DNA of 55,000 bases, taken from positions 1 through 55,000 of the forward strand of contig CAJXRZ010000040.1 of the NCBI GenBank assembly GCA_913060515.1, written 5' to 3'. The translations under genes were made by a program, and so were the position numbers. Of the stretch, positions 1 to 8,627 are shown one piece after another. Each line of letters begins with the position of its first letter. Position 1 is the first letter of the stretch. This DNA is from an uncultured Pseudomonadota bacterium. Lineage in GTDB: Bacteria; Myxococcota_A; UBA796; CAJQPC01. The notes under the pieces are model-generated. The model had not been told where the DNA came from and made no database searches. It worked only from the letters and a program-made list of their open reading frames with translations.

Positions 1-1386
1 GTCGTTGGTGTGCAGGGTAGAGAGCACCAAGTGGCCGGTGAGGGCCGCCTGGACGGCGTACTGGGCGGTCTCGGGATCCCGGATCTCGCCGATCATGATG
101 ACGTCGGGATCCTGGCGTAGGACATGGCGAATGCCGGCGCCGTAGTCAAAGCCGATGGTGCGGTTGATGGCCATCTGGTTGAACTGCTCGTGCACCATCT
201 CGATGGGGTCTTCCAGGGTGGTAATGTTCAACCTGGGGTTCGAGATGTGATGCAGGGTGCTGTAGAGCGTGGTCGTCTTGCCGGAGCCGGTGGGGCCGGT
301 GACCAGAATCAGGCCCGTGGTGTTGGCGATGAGGCGCTCGAAGATGAGCTGCTCGCGTCGGAAGAAGCCCAGCTTGCTCAGGTCCTGGAGGAGCACGTCG
401 GGGTCAAAGACGCGCACGACCACCTTCTCGCCAAAGGCGGTGGGGACGGTGCTCACGCGCAGCTCGATCTCCTGGTTGCCGTGGGAGGTCTTGAAGCGAC
501 CGTCCTGTGGGCGGCGGCGCTCGGCGATGTCCATACGGCCGAGCATCTTGAAGCGGCTGACCATGGCGGGGTGCACCACCTTGGGCAGGCGGTGGATGGT
601 GTGGAGGACGCCGTCGATCCGCAGACGCACCAAGGCTTCCTCGCGCTTGGGCTCGATGTGAATGTCGCTGGCTCTGTGCTCAAAGGCGTAGTTGAGGACA
701 TACCAAACGGCTTGGACCACCGGCTGGTCCGTGGCGTCCAGCTCGTTGATGGACTGCAGGCGGTAGAGCTGCTCTAGGTTGCCGATGTCGGGCAAGTCGC
801 TCTGAAAGTCGGCGGCTGCGGCGCGCATGGAACGCCTGAAGCCGTGGAACTCGGCGACGACCTGGATGACCGCGGACTTCATCGCCACGACCTTTTGGAC
901 GGGCTTGCCCTTGAGGCGGGAGATTTGGCCAAAGACCTCGTCGTTCCAGGGGTCGGCGGTGGCGCACACCATGGACTCGGGGTCGTCCCGCAGGGCGATG
1001 ACCAGGTGGCGCTCGGCGAAGGGGCCGCCAAAGGCCTCGGTGACCAGCTTGTAGTCGAGCTGGACGGGGTCCACTTCTACGAAGGGAAGCTGCAGTGCGG
1101 CGGCCACGTGCCGCGTGATGACGCGCTCATCGACGATGGCCTCGCCGTCGGAGGCGGTCTCCTCCAGCGGCTTGAAGCGGAAAGAGGCGATGGTCTCGAT
1201 CTCGCCGACCTTGTAGGAGACGCGCTGCTTGCCCAACAGACGCCGCATCTCTGCGCGCTTGTCCAGCATGATGTGGCGAGCCTGCTCTAGCCCACGGTTG
1301 AGCACGTCGGCCTTCTGACCGGCATGGATCAGCCGTTGTTGGACCAACAGGTCCAAGATCCAGACCAGGCGCTCGTTGTTCAGCAT
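1..1386 (-). CDS. GspE/PilB-family secretion or pilus assembly ATPase (C-terminus cut by window edge)
   Basis: The minus-strand frame is open from an ATG at 1386 to the window edge (462 codons) and lacks the last part of the protein. It reads as a type II secretion/type IV pilus assembly ATPase. An N-terminal MshEN-like domain (about residues 1-170) precedes the ATPase core, with Walker [10 protein letters not shown] near residue 363, an Asp box with ASDIHIEP, and Walker [11 protein letters not shown]. The visible end, HTND, is the usual histidine-box region. These cytoplasmic hexamers power pilin or pseudopilin assembly. The subtype (GspE or PilB) cannot be decided because the partner genes lie outside the window. 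A TAGACT hexamer ends 6 nt before the ATG and there is no Shine-Dalgarno sequence. Confidence 0.9.
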   Translation of the reverse strand, partial: MLNNERLVWILDLLVQQRLIHAGQKADVLNRGLEQARHIMLDKRAEMRRLLGKQRVSYKVGEIETIASFRFKPLEETASDGEAIVDERVITRHVAAALQLPFVEVDPVQLDYKLVTEAFGGPFAERHLVIALRDDPESMVCATADPWNDEVFGQISRLKGKPVQKVVAMKSAVIQVVAEFHGFRRSMRAAAADFQSDLPDIGNLEQLYRLQSINELDATDQPVVQAVWYVLNYAFEHRASDIHIEPKREEALVRLRIDGVLHTIHRLPKVVHPAMVSRFKMLGRMDIAERRRPQDGRFKTSHGNQEIELRVSTVPTAFGEKVVVRVFDPDVLLQDLSKLGFFRREQLIFERLIANTTGLILVTGPTGSGKTTTLYSTLHHISNPRLNITTLEDPIEMVHEQFNQMAINRTIGFDYGAGIRHVLRQDPDVIMIGEIRDPETAQYAVQAALTGHLVLSTLHTND

Positions 1387-1392
1387 GGGAGC

Positions 1393-1398
1393 AGTCTA
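1393..1398 (-). promoter_or_regulatory. -10-like TAGACT for leaderless GspE-type gene
   Basis: TAGACT on the minus strand, separated by 6 nt from the ATG. It is one of a family of identically placed hexamers in this window (see findings) and probably the -10 box of a leaderless transcript. Confidence 0.5.
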
Positions 1399-1416
1399 CC
1401 CAGGACGGTGCGCCCT

Positions 1417-1998
1417 TTAGGCCAGGATGCGCAGGGTCATGGTGGTCAGGCCGACGATCAGGCCAACACCGGTGCCCGTTCGCAGGGCACTCCATCTGCG
1501 CCAACGCTGCTTCTCTTTGTCGGCGGCGCGCACCGTGAGCAGTGCGTCGGCCTCGTCCTTCTCTACAGGGTGACCGGCACCGCGCAGGGCAGCCGCGATG
1601 TCTTCCCGGGCCTCGATCGCCTGCTGAGAGGTGAAGCGCCACCGGCCGCGAACCGAGGGCATGGCGCCGTGGAGCAGACCCAGCAGAATGCTGCGACGCA
1701 AGATCGGGGGGCGCCCTGGCAGGGCAAGTTCGGTCCATGCGCGGCGCGTGGCGCCGTTGGCGCGCTCACAGTGAAGGGCCGGCAGGGGCGTGCGGCGAAA
1801 GAGCCGTGGGGGCGTTCTTCCCAGGGCCAGGAGCACGCCGCCGAGCCAGCGATGGGCTTCCTGCAGGTCGGTGATTCCCTGCGGCGTAGCTGAGAACTTT
1901 CCCTTCTCGAGCACGCGTCGACGCCGCCTGCGCAGCGTGCGCAGGAGCAGCAGTACGGCTGCAGGGAGCAGGAACTTTCCCACCCCCCAGGCGAGCAT
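1417..1998 (-). CDS. Hypothetical membrane protein, basic, one N- and one C-terminal membrane segment
   Basis: A 193-residue protein with no family I recognise. It opens with a hydrophobic segment (residues about 9-20) followed by an Arg run, has a soluble middle rich in Arg and Ala, and ends with a second hydrophobic segment (about 172-192). This suggests two membrane passes with a loop of about 150 residues between them. It lies 30 nt upstream of the GspE-type gene on the same strand and may be co-transcribed with it. No convincing ribosome-binding site precedes the ATG, so the start is uncertain. Confidence 0.6.
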   Translation of the reverse strand: MLAWGVGKFLLPAAVLLLLRTLRRRRRRVLEKGKFSATPQGITDLQEAHRWLGGVLLALGRTPPRLFRRTPLPALHCERANGATRRAWTELALPGRPPILRRSILLGLLHGAMPSVRGRWRFTSQQAIEAREDIAAALRGAGHPVEKDEADALLTVRAADKEKQRWRRWSALRTGTGVGLIVGLTTMTLRILA

Positions 1999-2143
1999 CA
2001 GAGTTGGCAGAATGCCGTCGATCGGTGGTGCCTCTTGGGTAGGGTAGCTGCTGTGAAGGGTAACGGCAGCCTTGGCCCTAATCTCAACGCAAAAGCTGGT
2101 GTGACAAGTCAGTGGAAGTCACAATGGTGAGAGAAGTTGCGGC

Positions 2144-2989
2144 CTACTCCTGCTCTTCGATCCAGTCGTCGGCGGCATCGAAGATGCCTTGGATGCCGTA
2201 GCGGGTGGTCCCGGCGACCGCGTCTTCTCCAGGTCCATCGCCGTTTTCGAAGACGGTCTCGCTCCAGAGAGCCATCATTCGTAGAGTCTGCTCTCCTTCC
2301 TGGGGCAGCCAGACCTCGACCGAGTAGGACTGCATGATGCTGGCCCCGCCTTCTGTGGCCTCGGCAGACTCCGAGATCCAGCTGCGGCCAACCAGAGCCC
2401 ACCGCTCTCCTGTGGTCTCAGCGGTCTCTCCTTCCGGTACATCGGCCGGATCCGGCAGGCCCAGGTCCACCCAGCGCAGGTCCTTCCAGAGGGTGTAGTC
2501 CAGGGTCATCACCGAGTTGTCCTTGATCAGAGGGTTCTCGGTGCGCAGCAGCTCGCAGTCTCGGGAGGCGAAGCAGTCAGCGCCCTCCAGGATGATGCGG
2601 TCGTACTTGTCTTTGGACGCCGGCTCGATGGGGCGCTGGTCGGCGAGCTGTTGCACCACGACGTGATCGGCGAGGGGCCAAGCGCTCAGGTGAGCGACGG
2701 AGACTGGCAAGCAGAGCGTAGGATCGCGCTCGGGTACCGCGGGGAAGCTGCTGGCGGTCTCCTCGCTCATGGCCTCGGGAGTGCGGCTGCGGTCCAGCAA
2801 GCCCCCCTCCAGATCGATGTCCTCGAGCACCTGAGCTTCGATGGCCCGGGCGGCGAAGGCCAGGTTCACTGGATCCACCTCGTCGAAGCTGGTCAACGCG
2901 AAGGCCGCGGCCTCGTCGAAGGCCGGGTTGGCGGGGGGAGCGGGGCGGCATGCCACGGACAGAGCGAGGGCGGAAGTCAGGGTGAACAT
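2144..2989 (-). CDS. Hypothetical exported lipoprotein
   Basis: 281 residues from the ATG at 2989; the frame can be extended to a TTG at 3010. The N-terminus MFTLTSALALSVAC looks like a short lipoprotein signal with Cys14 as the lipidation site, although Ser rather than Leu sits at -3. The rest is acidic, with no recognised domain. I chose the ATG because it directly precedes the hydrophobic core and because CACATT (a weak -10 match) sits 6 nt upstream. Its job is unknown; it should be anchored in the cell envelope. Confidence 0.65.
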   Translation of the reverse strand: MFTLTSALALSVACRPAPPANPAFDEAAAFALTSFDEVDPVNLAFAARAIEAQVLEDIDLEGGLLDRSRTPEAMSEETASSFPAVPERDPTLCLPVSVAHLSAWPLADHVVVQQLADQRPIEPASKDKYDRIILEGADCFASRDCELLRTENPLIKDNSVMTLDYTLWKDLRWVDLGLPDPADVPEGETAETTGERWALVGRSWISESAEATEGGASIMQSYSVEVWLPQEGEQTLRMMALWSETVFENGDGPGEDAVAGTTRYGIQGIFDAADDWIEEQE

Positions 2990-3030
2990 GGCGCCAATGT
3001 GCAGCCGCAATGGCCCGGCGTCAAACCGCT

Positions 3031-3534
3031 TCAGCGACCTGGGCGGCGCGTGGTGCTTGCGCAGGCAGAGGACTTGGCCTGGTTGAGCTCGAAGAGCTGG
3101 GCCTCCATCGGGCCCAGGGCCTTGGCAGCTTGGGCCGCCTTCTCTTCCTTCTCTCCAAGGTCCTTTTTTAGGGACTCGGCCTTGCGTCCGTCACCGGAGC
3201 ACTCCGGCTCGTACATGCAGCGGCTCATCTCCGCCGCCGCCTCGTTGGCCTGATTGCTGGCCCGGGCGACCGTGGCTTGGACGCTCTCCATGCGCTCCAT
3301 GTACGCATCGACCGCGTCATGGGCGTCCTTGCAGGGGCCTTCCTCCAGGACCTTGGCCGTCGGGCCTTCCCGGCTCGCTGGGGGCATGGGGGGTGGCTCC
3401 CCTTCCTTTGGGGTCACATCTGGGGTGCCGGACTGCACCGCCTCCAGGGCCGCGCTCAGGGCGCTGCTGGCCTGTCTTGGGGGCGGAGGCGGAGGTGGCG
3501 GGTCGCCGCAGGCGATGAGTAGGGTCCAAAACAT
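3031..3534 (-). CDS. Small lipoprotein with Pro tract and coiled coil
   Basis: 167 residues. The N-terminus MFWTLLIACGD is a very short hydrophobic stretch ending in a lipobox-like Cys9, followed by eight consecutive prolines. The middle is Pro/Glu-rich and the C-terminal half (about 75-155) is a charged heptad-like region with four Cys, probably a coiled coil. The frame has no earlier start, so the tiny signal is not a mis-called start. TATCCT lies 7 nt before the ATG. No family is recognised. It is divergent from moaC. Confidence 0.65.
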   Translation of the reverse strand: MFWTLLIACGDPPPPPPPPRQASSALSAALEAVQSGTPDVTPKEGEPPPMPPASREGPTAKVLEEGPCKDAHDAVDAYMERMESVQATVARASNQANEAAAEMSRCMYEPECSGDGRKAESLKKDLGEKEEKAAQAAKALGPMEAQLFELNQAKSSACASTTRRPGR

Positions 3535-3541
3535 GGTGCCC

Positions 3542-3547
3542 AGGATA
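3542..3547 (-). promoter_or_regulatory. -10-like TATCCT for leaderless lipoprotein gene
   Basis: TATCCT on the minus strand, 7 nt before the ATG at 3534. Its position matches the other hexamers found directly in front of start codons here. Confidence 0.45.
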
Positions 3548-3569
3548 CAGCGTGGGGGAGGAGGAGCGC

Positions 3570-4049
3570 ATGTCTGAGCTGACCCACATCGACCCCCAAG
3601 GCAACGCCCGAATGGTCGAGGTAGGGGGCAAGCAGCCCTCCGATCGCGAGGCCATCGCAGAGGGCTTCATTCAGCTGGGTCAGCCCGCCTTCGACGCCAT
3701 CACCCAAGGGCGCGTGAAGAAGGGCGATGTCTTGGCCATCGCGCAGCTTGCTGGCATCGCCGCGGCCAAGCGCACTCCGGATCTGATCCCGCTGTGCCAC
3801 CCGGTGCCGCTGACCGGCGTGAAGGTGCAGCTCGAGGCGCTTCCGGACCTGCGTGTTCGCGCCTGGGCCCGCGTTCGTTGTACCTGGGTCACCGGGGTGG
3901 AGATGGAGGCACTGACCGCGGTCATGGCGGCCCTGCTCAGCGTCTACGATACGGTCAAAGCCATCGACAAGGCGCCTCAGATCGGTCCCGTGCGCTTGCT
4001 GGAGAAACGCGGTGGCAAGAGCGGCGAGTGGCTCAGAGCTGCGCAATGA
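3570..4049 (+). CDS. moaC: Cyclic pyranopterin monophosphate synthase MoaC
   Basis: 159 residues, the usual MoaC length. With MoaA it converts GTP to cyclic pyranopterin monophosphate, the first step of molybdenum cofactor synthesis, in the cytoplasm. Family signatures are KKGDVLAIAQLAGI (Lys51 matches the catalytic lysine), LIPLCHPVPLTGV and GVEMEALTAVMAALLSVYD, followed by VKAIDK (Lys130, the second conserved lysine). I start at the ATG at 3570, after a strong AGGAGG-type ribosome-binding site, rather than the GTG at 3552. It stands alone, with no other moa or moe genes beside it. Confidence 0.95.
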   Translation: MSELTHIDPQGNARMVEVGGKQPSDREAIAEGFIQLGQPAFDAITQGRVKKGDVLAIAQLAGIAAAKRTPDLIPLCHPVPLTGVKVQLEALPDLRVRAWARVRCTWVTGVEMEALTAVMAALLSVYDTVKAIDKAPQIGPVRLLEKRGGKSGEWLRAAQ

Positions 4050-4076
4050 GAGCTGAGCGCTTGCCTGGCCCAACGC

Positions 4077-4109
4077 AAAAACGGGAGCCCCTCCGAAGAG
4101 AAGCTCCCG
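4077..4109 (-). terminator. Intrinsic terminator with UUCG tetraloop
   Basis: On the minus strand CGGGAGCTTCTC and GAGGGGCTCCCG form a 12-bp stem (two G-U pairs) closed by a TTCG loop and followed directly by TTTTT (4081-4077). It lies 34 nt past the stop of the minus-strand lipoprotein gene at 4144. On the plus strand it could also end moaC, but there the A-run precedes the stem. Confidence 0.85.
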
Positions 4110-4143
4110 CCTTGGCGATGGGCTGACGAGCAGCCCGGCTCGA

Positions 4144-4929
4144 CTACCAGCCGGTGTCGATGGTGCCGCCGCCGCCGGTGTTGATGTTCCAACCAAAGTC
4201 GCCGTCGTCCTCGAGTGCGTCCAAGTCGCCCTCGCTGTTCACGTCGGTGCGCTCAGCGGTCACAGGGATGACCACCTGGCTCTTGCCGGAGATGGTCAGC
4301 TCGCACACGCCGCCGGAGCAGTCTGCATCTTCGGGGCCGTTGCCGAAGAACTCATCCGAGGTCAGGTAGCTGTTCGCGGGAATCTGGGAGTTGTACACGC
4401 CCACATCGTCGGCGCTCCAGACGTCGGTCTCGCTCCAGGTCATGGTCGTCTCGCTCGTCAGCTCCATGGAGCCCTCGAAGCTGCCGCCGCTGCGGTCCAG
4501 GCGGAAGCGCAGGACGTCCTTGCTGTCTTCCTTCTCGTTGAAGTTGTAGCCGTCCTCGTGGCGCGCATCGGCATCTTCGTTCTGGAAGTTCTCGTAGATG
4601 AAGATCCAGTTTCCGCCGTCGCCCTTCTCACCGACCAGGATCTGGTCGTTGACGAACATGATGGCCTCGCCGCCGCCGATGCCGACGATCTGGGCCACGA
4701 AGGTGTCGCTGTCCTGCTCGAGCTCGTACTCGTAGGTCCAGGGGCTCTCGCCGCCGGTGCTGCCGCCGGGGCAAGAGGCGTCGTTGTAGTTCTCGCTGCA
4801 GTCTGAGGTGCTGGTGAGGTCGTACTCAGCGTCGACGAAGAACACCCAAACACCCTCGAGAGGGTTGGTGCCGCCGATGCAGCCGGTGGTGCTGCCAAGG
4901 CCCAGAAGGGCGATGCTCAGGCTCATCAT
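4144..4929 (-). CDS. Hypothetical acidic lipoprotein
   Basis: 261 residues from the second-site ATG at 4929, which has an AAGGAG ribosome-binding site 8 nt upstream; a longer open frame reaches 5091. The N-terminus MMSLSIALLGLGSTTGC gives a lipobox (STTGC). The mature part is very acidic, rich in Asp, Gly and Ser, and looks like a beta-rich envelope protein. It ends in Gly-Gly-Gly-Gly-Thr-Ile-Asp-Thr-Gly-Trp; Asp-Thr-Gly recurs in several secreted proteins of this window. No family is recognised. The strong terminator at 4077-4109 ends its transcript. Confidence 0.75.
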   Translation of the reverse strand: MMSLSIALLGLGSTTGCIGGTNPLEGVWVFFVDAEYDLTSTSDCSENYNDASCPGGSTGGESPWTYEYELEQDSDTFVAQIVGIGGGEAIMFVNDQILVGEKGDGGNWIFIYENFQNEDADARHEDGYNFNEKEDSKDVLRFRLDRSGGSFEGSMELTSETTMTWSETDVWSADDVGVYNSQIPANSYLTSDEFFGNGPEDADCSGGVCELTISGKSQVVIPVTAERTDVNSEGDLDALEDDGDFGWNINTGGGGTIDTGW

Positions 4930-4963
4930 GATGAAGTCTCCTTGCTCGTTCTCTCGGTGGTTT

Positions 4964-4982
4964 GCCCCCGTTAACCGGGGGC
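4964..4982. other. GC-rich hairpin between two minus-strand genes
   Basis: GCCCCCG and CGGGGGC form a 7-bp stem around a TTAAC loop, 36 nt past the stop of the membrane protein gene that ends at 5018. There is no T-run, so it may be a weak terminator, an mRNA-stabilising hairpin or an operator. Confidence 0.4.
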
Positions 4983-5017
4983 TTGGCCGGTACAACGGCG
5001 GCCGAGGGGCCCCCCTT

Positions 5018-6580
5018 TCACTCGATTTTGTAGAGCGCGCCACCTTGGCCTTGCAGATCTGGCTTTCCAAGGCCTCTCTCAACCCACTCAATGTGGCTGG
5101 GACGGACGAAGATCAGCTTTACTCCCGCTTTCTTCAGTTCGGCCAGATCCAGGTCCGCTGGAGGGTCGACCTTTGGGCCCGCCAGCCAGTGCCCCGTCTG
5201 GGTTTGCGTCACCGCGCCCGGGGCGCCGGGGCGGTTTGGGCTAGCGGCGACGGGCCATCCATGAAGGCGTTGCTCGAACATGGGTTGCTGCAGGTGAACC
5301 CCGGGTCCAGCGACGGGAACGGTCAGCACCTCGCCCGTGGGGGCCTCGCTTGCGAGATCCTGCAAGACCAGTGCTTGGGGGGCCGAGGTGATCGGCAACG
5401 GCCAGATGGCTGGCGAGACCCAGGTCAACTCCAAGATCAAGAGCAGGGGTAGGACCCAGCGGAATCGCACGGGTGCTTTCATTGCGCCGCGGGCTGCTAG
5501 GACCGCCAAGGCGATCTGGGCACCCAGCAACAGGCGCCCGTAGTGGTTGAGCAGCTCGGTGAAAGGCAGGGCTTGGAGGGCCATCACAAAGGGATTGCTG
5601 AGCTTGAGCGGCGTGCCGGCCCAGCGCAGATCCAAGCCCGTGCTCAGGACCACACAAGCGATTGCGGGCACCCACCAGCGGCTCTTGCCTCCCCAAATCG
5701 CCAGGAGGATCACCCCAAAACCAAGGTAGGCCGGATGCATTCGGATCAGCGTGTCGGCCGCCAACTCCGGCGCACCTGGCGTCCAGAAGCTGGCCAAGTC
5801 CGCGCCCTTCCAGGGGTTGAGCTGCCAGAGGGGCTCCACCTGACTCAGGGCGTTGCCTGCTCGGTGTCCCTCACCGCCCAAGCGGCTGCCCTGTAGCCAG
5901 AGGGCGGGAAGCGCCATTCCAGAGGCGATGCCACCGGCGAGCAGCTGTCCTTTCCAGGCGGCCCGATCCTGGACGATGCGCCAGATGCCCAAGAGCAGCG
6001 CCAGGCCGGCACCGATGAGCGCCAGATACAGCCCACACCACACGCACAAGCCCAGGAGCACACCGCCCAGGGCCAGTTCCCTGTTCCCTTTGCCGCTGAG
6101 CAAGGCCAGAGCGCCTGCGAGCAAGCCCAAGGCCCAGTCTTCGGTCAGACCGCTGGCCAGAGAGCCGGCCAGAGCGGGGCCCAAGGCCAGGACGGCTCCC
6201 CCAACCCAAGGATCTCCCTTCCAGCGCTTGGCGAGCGCCGCACCTCCCAAGAACGCGCCTCCGACCGAGGCCATGGCGAGCGCGTTCCAGGCCGCCGCGT
6301 AGCCAAGGATGCGCCCAAGAGACGCCCCCAGAAAGGTGGGCAGAGGATCAATCACCGGCCAGGACTTGGCGCCGTGGGCCAGCTCTGTTCCTTGTGGCCA
6401 AGCCGGTAGGGCCTCGCCATGCCACCACTGCACCCAGGCGTGGCCGTAGAGCTCGGCTCCGTGGTAGCCCAAGTAGGCTGGCCCACTGAACACCAAGCCG
6501 GCTGCCGCAAGTGCCACACAGGCCAGGGCGCCGAGCAGCCAGGTCGCTGGAGCCCGGGATTGAAGTGTGGGTCGGCTCAC
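5018..6580 (-). CDS. Polytopic membrane protein, GT-C glycosyltransferase-like architecture
   Basis: 520 residues from the GTG at 6580; the frame extends upstream to 6652, but that stretch overlaps the speA leader and lacks protein-like character. There are roughly ten to twelve Leu/Ala-rich membrane segments. An early periplasmic loop contains YLGYHGAELYGHAWVQWWHG, and a soluble C-terminal domain of about 120 residues ends in FVRPSHIEWVERGLG. This layout is typical of GT-C glycosyltransferases and O-antigen or mannosyl transferase relatives, but I see no diagnostic motif. It is divergent from speA. Function is not assigned. Confidence 0.65.
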   Translation of the reverse strand: MSRPTLQSRAPATWLLGALACVALAAAGLVFSGPAYLGYHGAELYGHAWVQWWHGEALPAWPQGTELAHGAKSWPVIDPLPTFLGASLGRILGYAAAWNALAMASVGGAFLGGAALAKRWKGDPWVGGAVLALGPALAGSLASGLTEDWALGLLAGALALLSGKGNRELALGGVLLGLCVWCGLYLALIGAGLALLLGIWRIVQDRAAWKGQLLAGGIASGMALPALWLQGSRLGGEGHRAGNALSQVEPLWQLNPWKGADLASFWTPGAPELAADTLIRMHPAYLGFGVILLAIWGGKSRWWVPAIACVVLSTGLDLRWAGTPLKLSNPFVMALQALPFTELLNHYGRLLLGAQIALAVLAARGAMKAPVRFRWVLPLLLILELTWVSPAIWPLPITSAPQALVLQDLASEAPTGEVLTVPVAGPGVHLQQPMFEQRLHGWPVAASPNRPGAPGAVTQTQTGHWLAGPKVDPPADLDLAELKKAGVKLIFVRPSHIEWVERGLGKPDLQGQGGALYKIE

Positions 6581-6699
6581 GTCAGAAAAGTGCCTTGCTT
6601 GGGAATTGCGCGGTGCGCTTCGGCATGGGGAGGTTAATCGCCGCGGCTCCAACGTGGCGCCTCAGGGCTGCCTTGAACGCACCTGATCTGGAGGCTGTG

Positions 6700-8607
6700 A
6701 TGGCCAGCTGGACTTCTGCTGATAGCACCGAGCTGTACAACATCCCGGGTTGGGGGGCGGGCTTCTTTGAGGCTGCCCCAGAGGGACACCTGCTGGCGAC
6801 CCCCGCCGGTCCCGGAGGCGGCAGCATCGACCTGAGCGCCTTGGTCGCCGAGCTGGAAGAGCGCGGCATTCAAGCGCCCATCTTGCTTCGCTTCACCGAT
6901 GTGCTCGAGCAGCGCGTCAACGCAATCTCCGGGGCCTTCAACCGCAGCATCGCCGAGTACGGATACGGCGGCAAGTACCGCGGGGTCTACCCCATCAAGG
7001 TCAACCAGCAGGCCCAGCTTGTCGAAGACCTGGTTGCTTGCCTTCGTCCCCACCACATGGGCCTGGAGGCGGGCTCAAAGCCGGAGCTCTTGGTGACCCT
7101 GGCGATGCTGGATGATCCCAAGGCGCTGATCATCTGCAACGGCTACAAGGATGAGGAGTACATCGAGACGGCAATGCTGGCCCAGAAGCTGGGTAGACAG
7201 CCGGTTCTTGTGATTGAGAAGCTCTCAGAGTTGGACATGATTCTGAGCGTCGCCAAGCGCACCGGGCTCCGTCCGATGCTGGGTCTCCGCTCAAAGCTCA
7301 ACACGGTGGGCAAGGGGCACTGGGCAGACAGCTCCGGCGACAAGGCCAAGTTCGGCTTGCGTGCAGGGGAGATCATCAGTCTGGTCCATCGACTTCGCGA
7401 TGCTGGCTACTTGGACTGCTTGCGCTTGCTGCACTTCCACATCGGCTCTCAGATCTCCGCCATTCGCTCCTTCAAGGACGCGGTGAAGGAAGCTGGCCGC
7501 ACCTACACGGAGCTGGTGCGCTTGGGCGCGCCCATGGGGCTCTTCGACGTCGGTGGCGGCTTGGGCGTGGACTACGACGGCTCCCAGACCAACTTCCGCT
7601 CCTCGATGAACTACAGCGAGCAGGAGTACGCCAACGACGTGGTCTCCGGCATCCAAGCCGCTTGCGAGAAGGCGGAGGTGGCCCATCCGGACATCGTCAC
7701 CGAGACTGGCCGTGCGCTGGTGGCCCATCACGCCGCGCTGGTCTTCAACGTGCTGGGGACCTCTCAGCTCCCCACGGAGGTAGTCCCCGTCGAGATCCCG
7801 GAGGACGCACCTCAGCAGCTCGAAGAGATGCTGGAGGTCCTTCACAACGTCAACGGCCGAAACCTGCGAGAGGCCTGGCATGACGCCTTGGCTCTGCGCG
7901 CCGAGGCCCGGTCTGCGTACACCCTGGGTCTGCTCGACCTGGAGAACCGGGCCCAGCTGGAGCAGCTCTTTTGGCAGATCTGCGGCCGGGTCCGGAACAT
8001 GGTTCGCGAGATGCCCTACGTGCCCGAGGAGCTGCGCTCTCTGGAACGCACCCTGGCAGATGTCTACTACTGCAACTTCTCGGTATTCCAGTCGGCCCCT
8101 GATGCTTGGGCCATCGGTCAGCTCTTCCCGGTGCTGCCCATTCACCGCCTGAACGAGGAGCCCACCCGCCGCGGTGTCCTGGCCGACATCACCTGTGACT
8201 CAGACGGGAAGCTGGACCGCTTCATCGATCGCCGCGACGACAAGAATGTCCTGGAGCTGCACCCTCTGCGCCCCGAAGAGGAGTACTACTTGGGGGTGTT
8301 CTTGGTGGGCGCGTACCAGGAGATCCTGGGCGACTTGCACAACCTCTTTGGGGACACCAACTCCGTCCACGTTCGCCTGGATGCAGAAGGGGAGTACGAG
8401 ATTGAGCACGTCTACGAGGGCGACTCGGTCACCGATGTGCTCGGCTACGTGGCCTACAACCGGGACAGCCTGGTCAAGAGGGTGCGGGTGGCCAGTGAGA
8501 AGGCGCTCAAGGCCAAGAAGATCAGCTTGAAGGAGAGCCGCGCGTTGCTGCGCAACTATCGGGCAGGTTTGGAAGGATATACCTACCTTGAGCGCGAACT
8601 GGAGTAG
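6700..8607 (+). CDS. speA: Biosynthetic arginine decarboxylase SpeA
   Basis: 635 residues from the ATG at 6700, which follows GGAGG by 5 nt; this length fits the SpeA family, whereas the longer open frame from 6511 does not. SpeA is a PLP enzyme that converts arginine to agmatine and CO2 for polyamine synthesis. YNIPGWGAGFFEA at the N-terminus, YPIKVNQQ (Lys100, the PLP lysine), LHFHIGSQI, DVGGGLGVDYDG, ETGRALVAHHA and DITCDSDGK are family signatures. No speB is adjacent, so the next step must be encoded elsewhere. Confidence 0.96.
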   Translation: MASWTSADSTELYNIPGWGAGFFEAAPEGHLLATPAGPGGGSIDLSALVAELEERGIQAPILLRFTDVLEQRVNAISGAFNRSIAEYGYGGKYRGVYPIKVNQQAQLVEDLVACLRPHHMGLEAGSKPELLVTLAMLDDPKALIICNGYKDEEYIETAMLAQKLGRQPVLVIEKLSELDMILSVAKRTGLRPMLGLRSKLNTVGKGHWADSSGDKAKFGLRAGEIISLVHRLRDAGYLDCLRLLHFHIGSQISAIRSFKDAVKEAGRTYTELVRLGAPMGLFDVGGGLGVDYDGSQTNFRSSMNYSEQEYANDVVSGIQAACEKAEVAHPDIVTETGRALVAHHAALVFNVLGTSQLPTEVVPVEIPEDAPQQLEEMLEVLHNVNGRNLREAWHDALALRAEARSAYTLGLLDLENRAQLEQLFWQICGRVRNMVREMPYVPEELRSLERTLADVYYCNFSVFQSAPDAWAIGQLFPVLPIHRLNEEPTRRGVLADITCDSDGKLDRFIDRRDDKNVLELHPLRPEEEYYLGVFLVGAYQEILGDLHNLFGDTNSVHVRLDAEGEYEIEHVYEGDSVTDVLGYVAYNRDSLVKRVRVASEKALKAKKISLKESRALLRNYRAGLEGYTYLERELE

Positions 8608-8627
8608 GCTTTTCACGGGAGCACAAC

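Noticed and set aside
124-777. Plus-strand open frames in the first 1.3 kb
   Set aside because: They are shadows of the truncated GspE-type ATPase, which has all its motifs on the minus strand.
2105-2126. GTGAC...GTCAC inverted repeat past the lipoprotein gene ending at 2144
   Set aside because: Only 5-bp arms with a 12-nt loop and no T-run; too weak to call a terminator.
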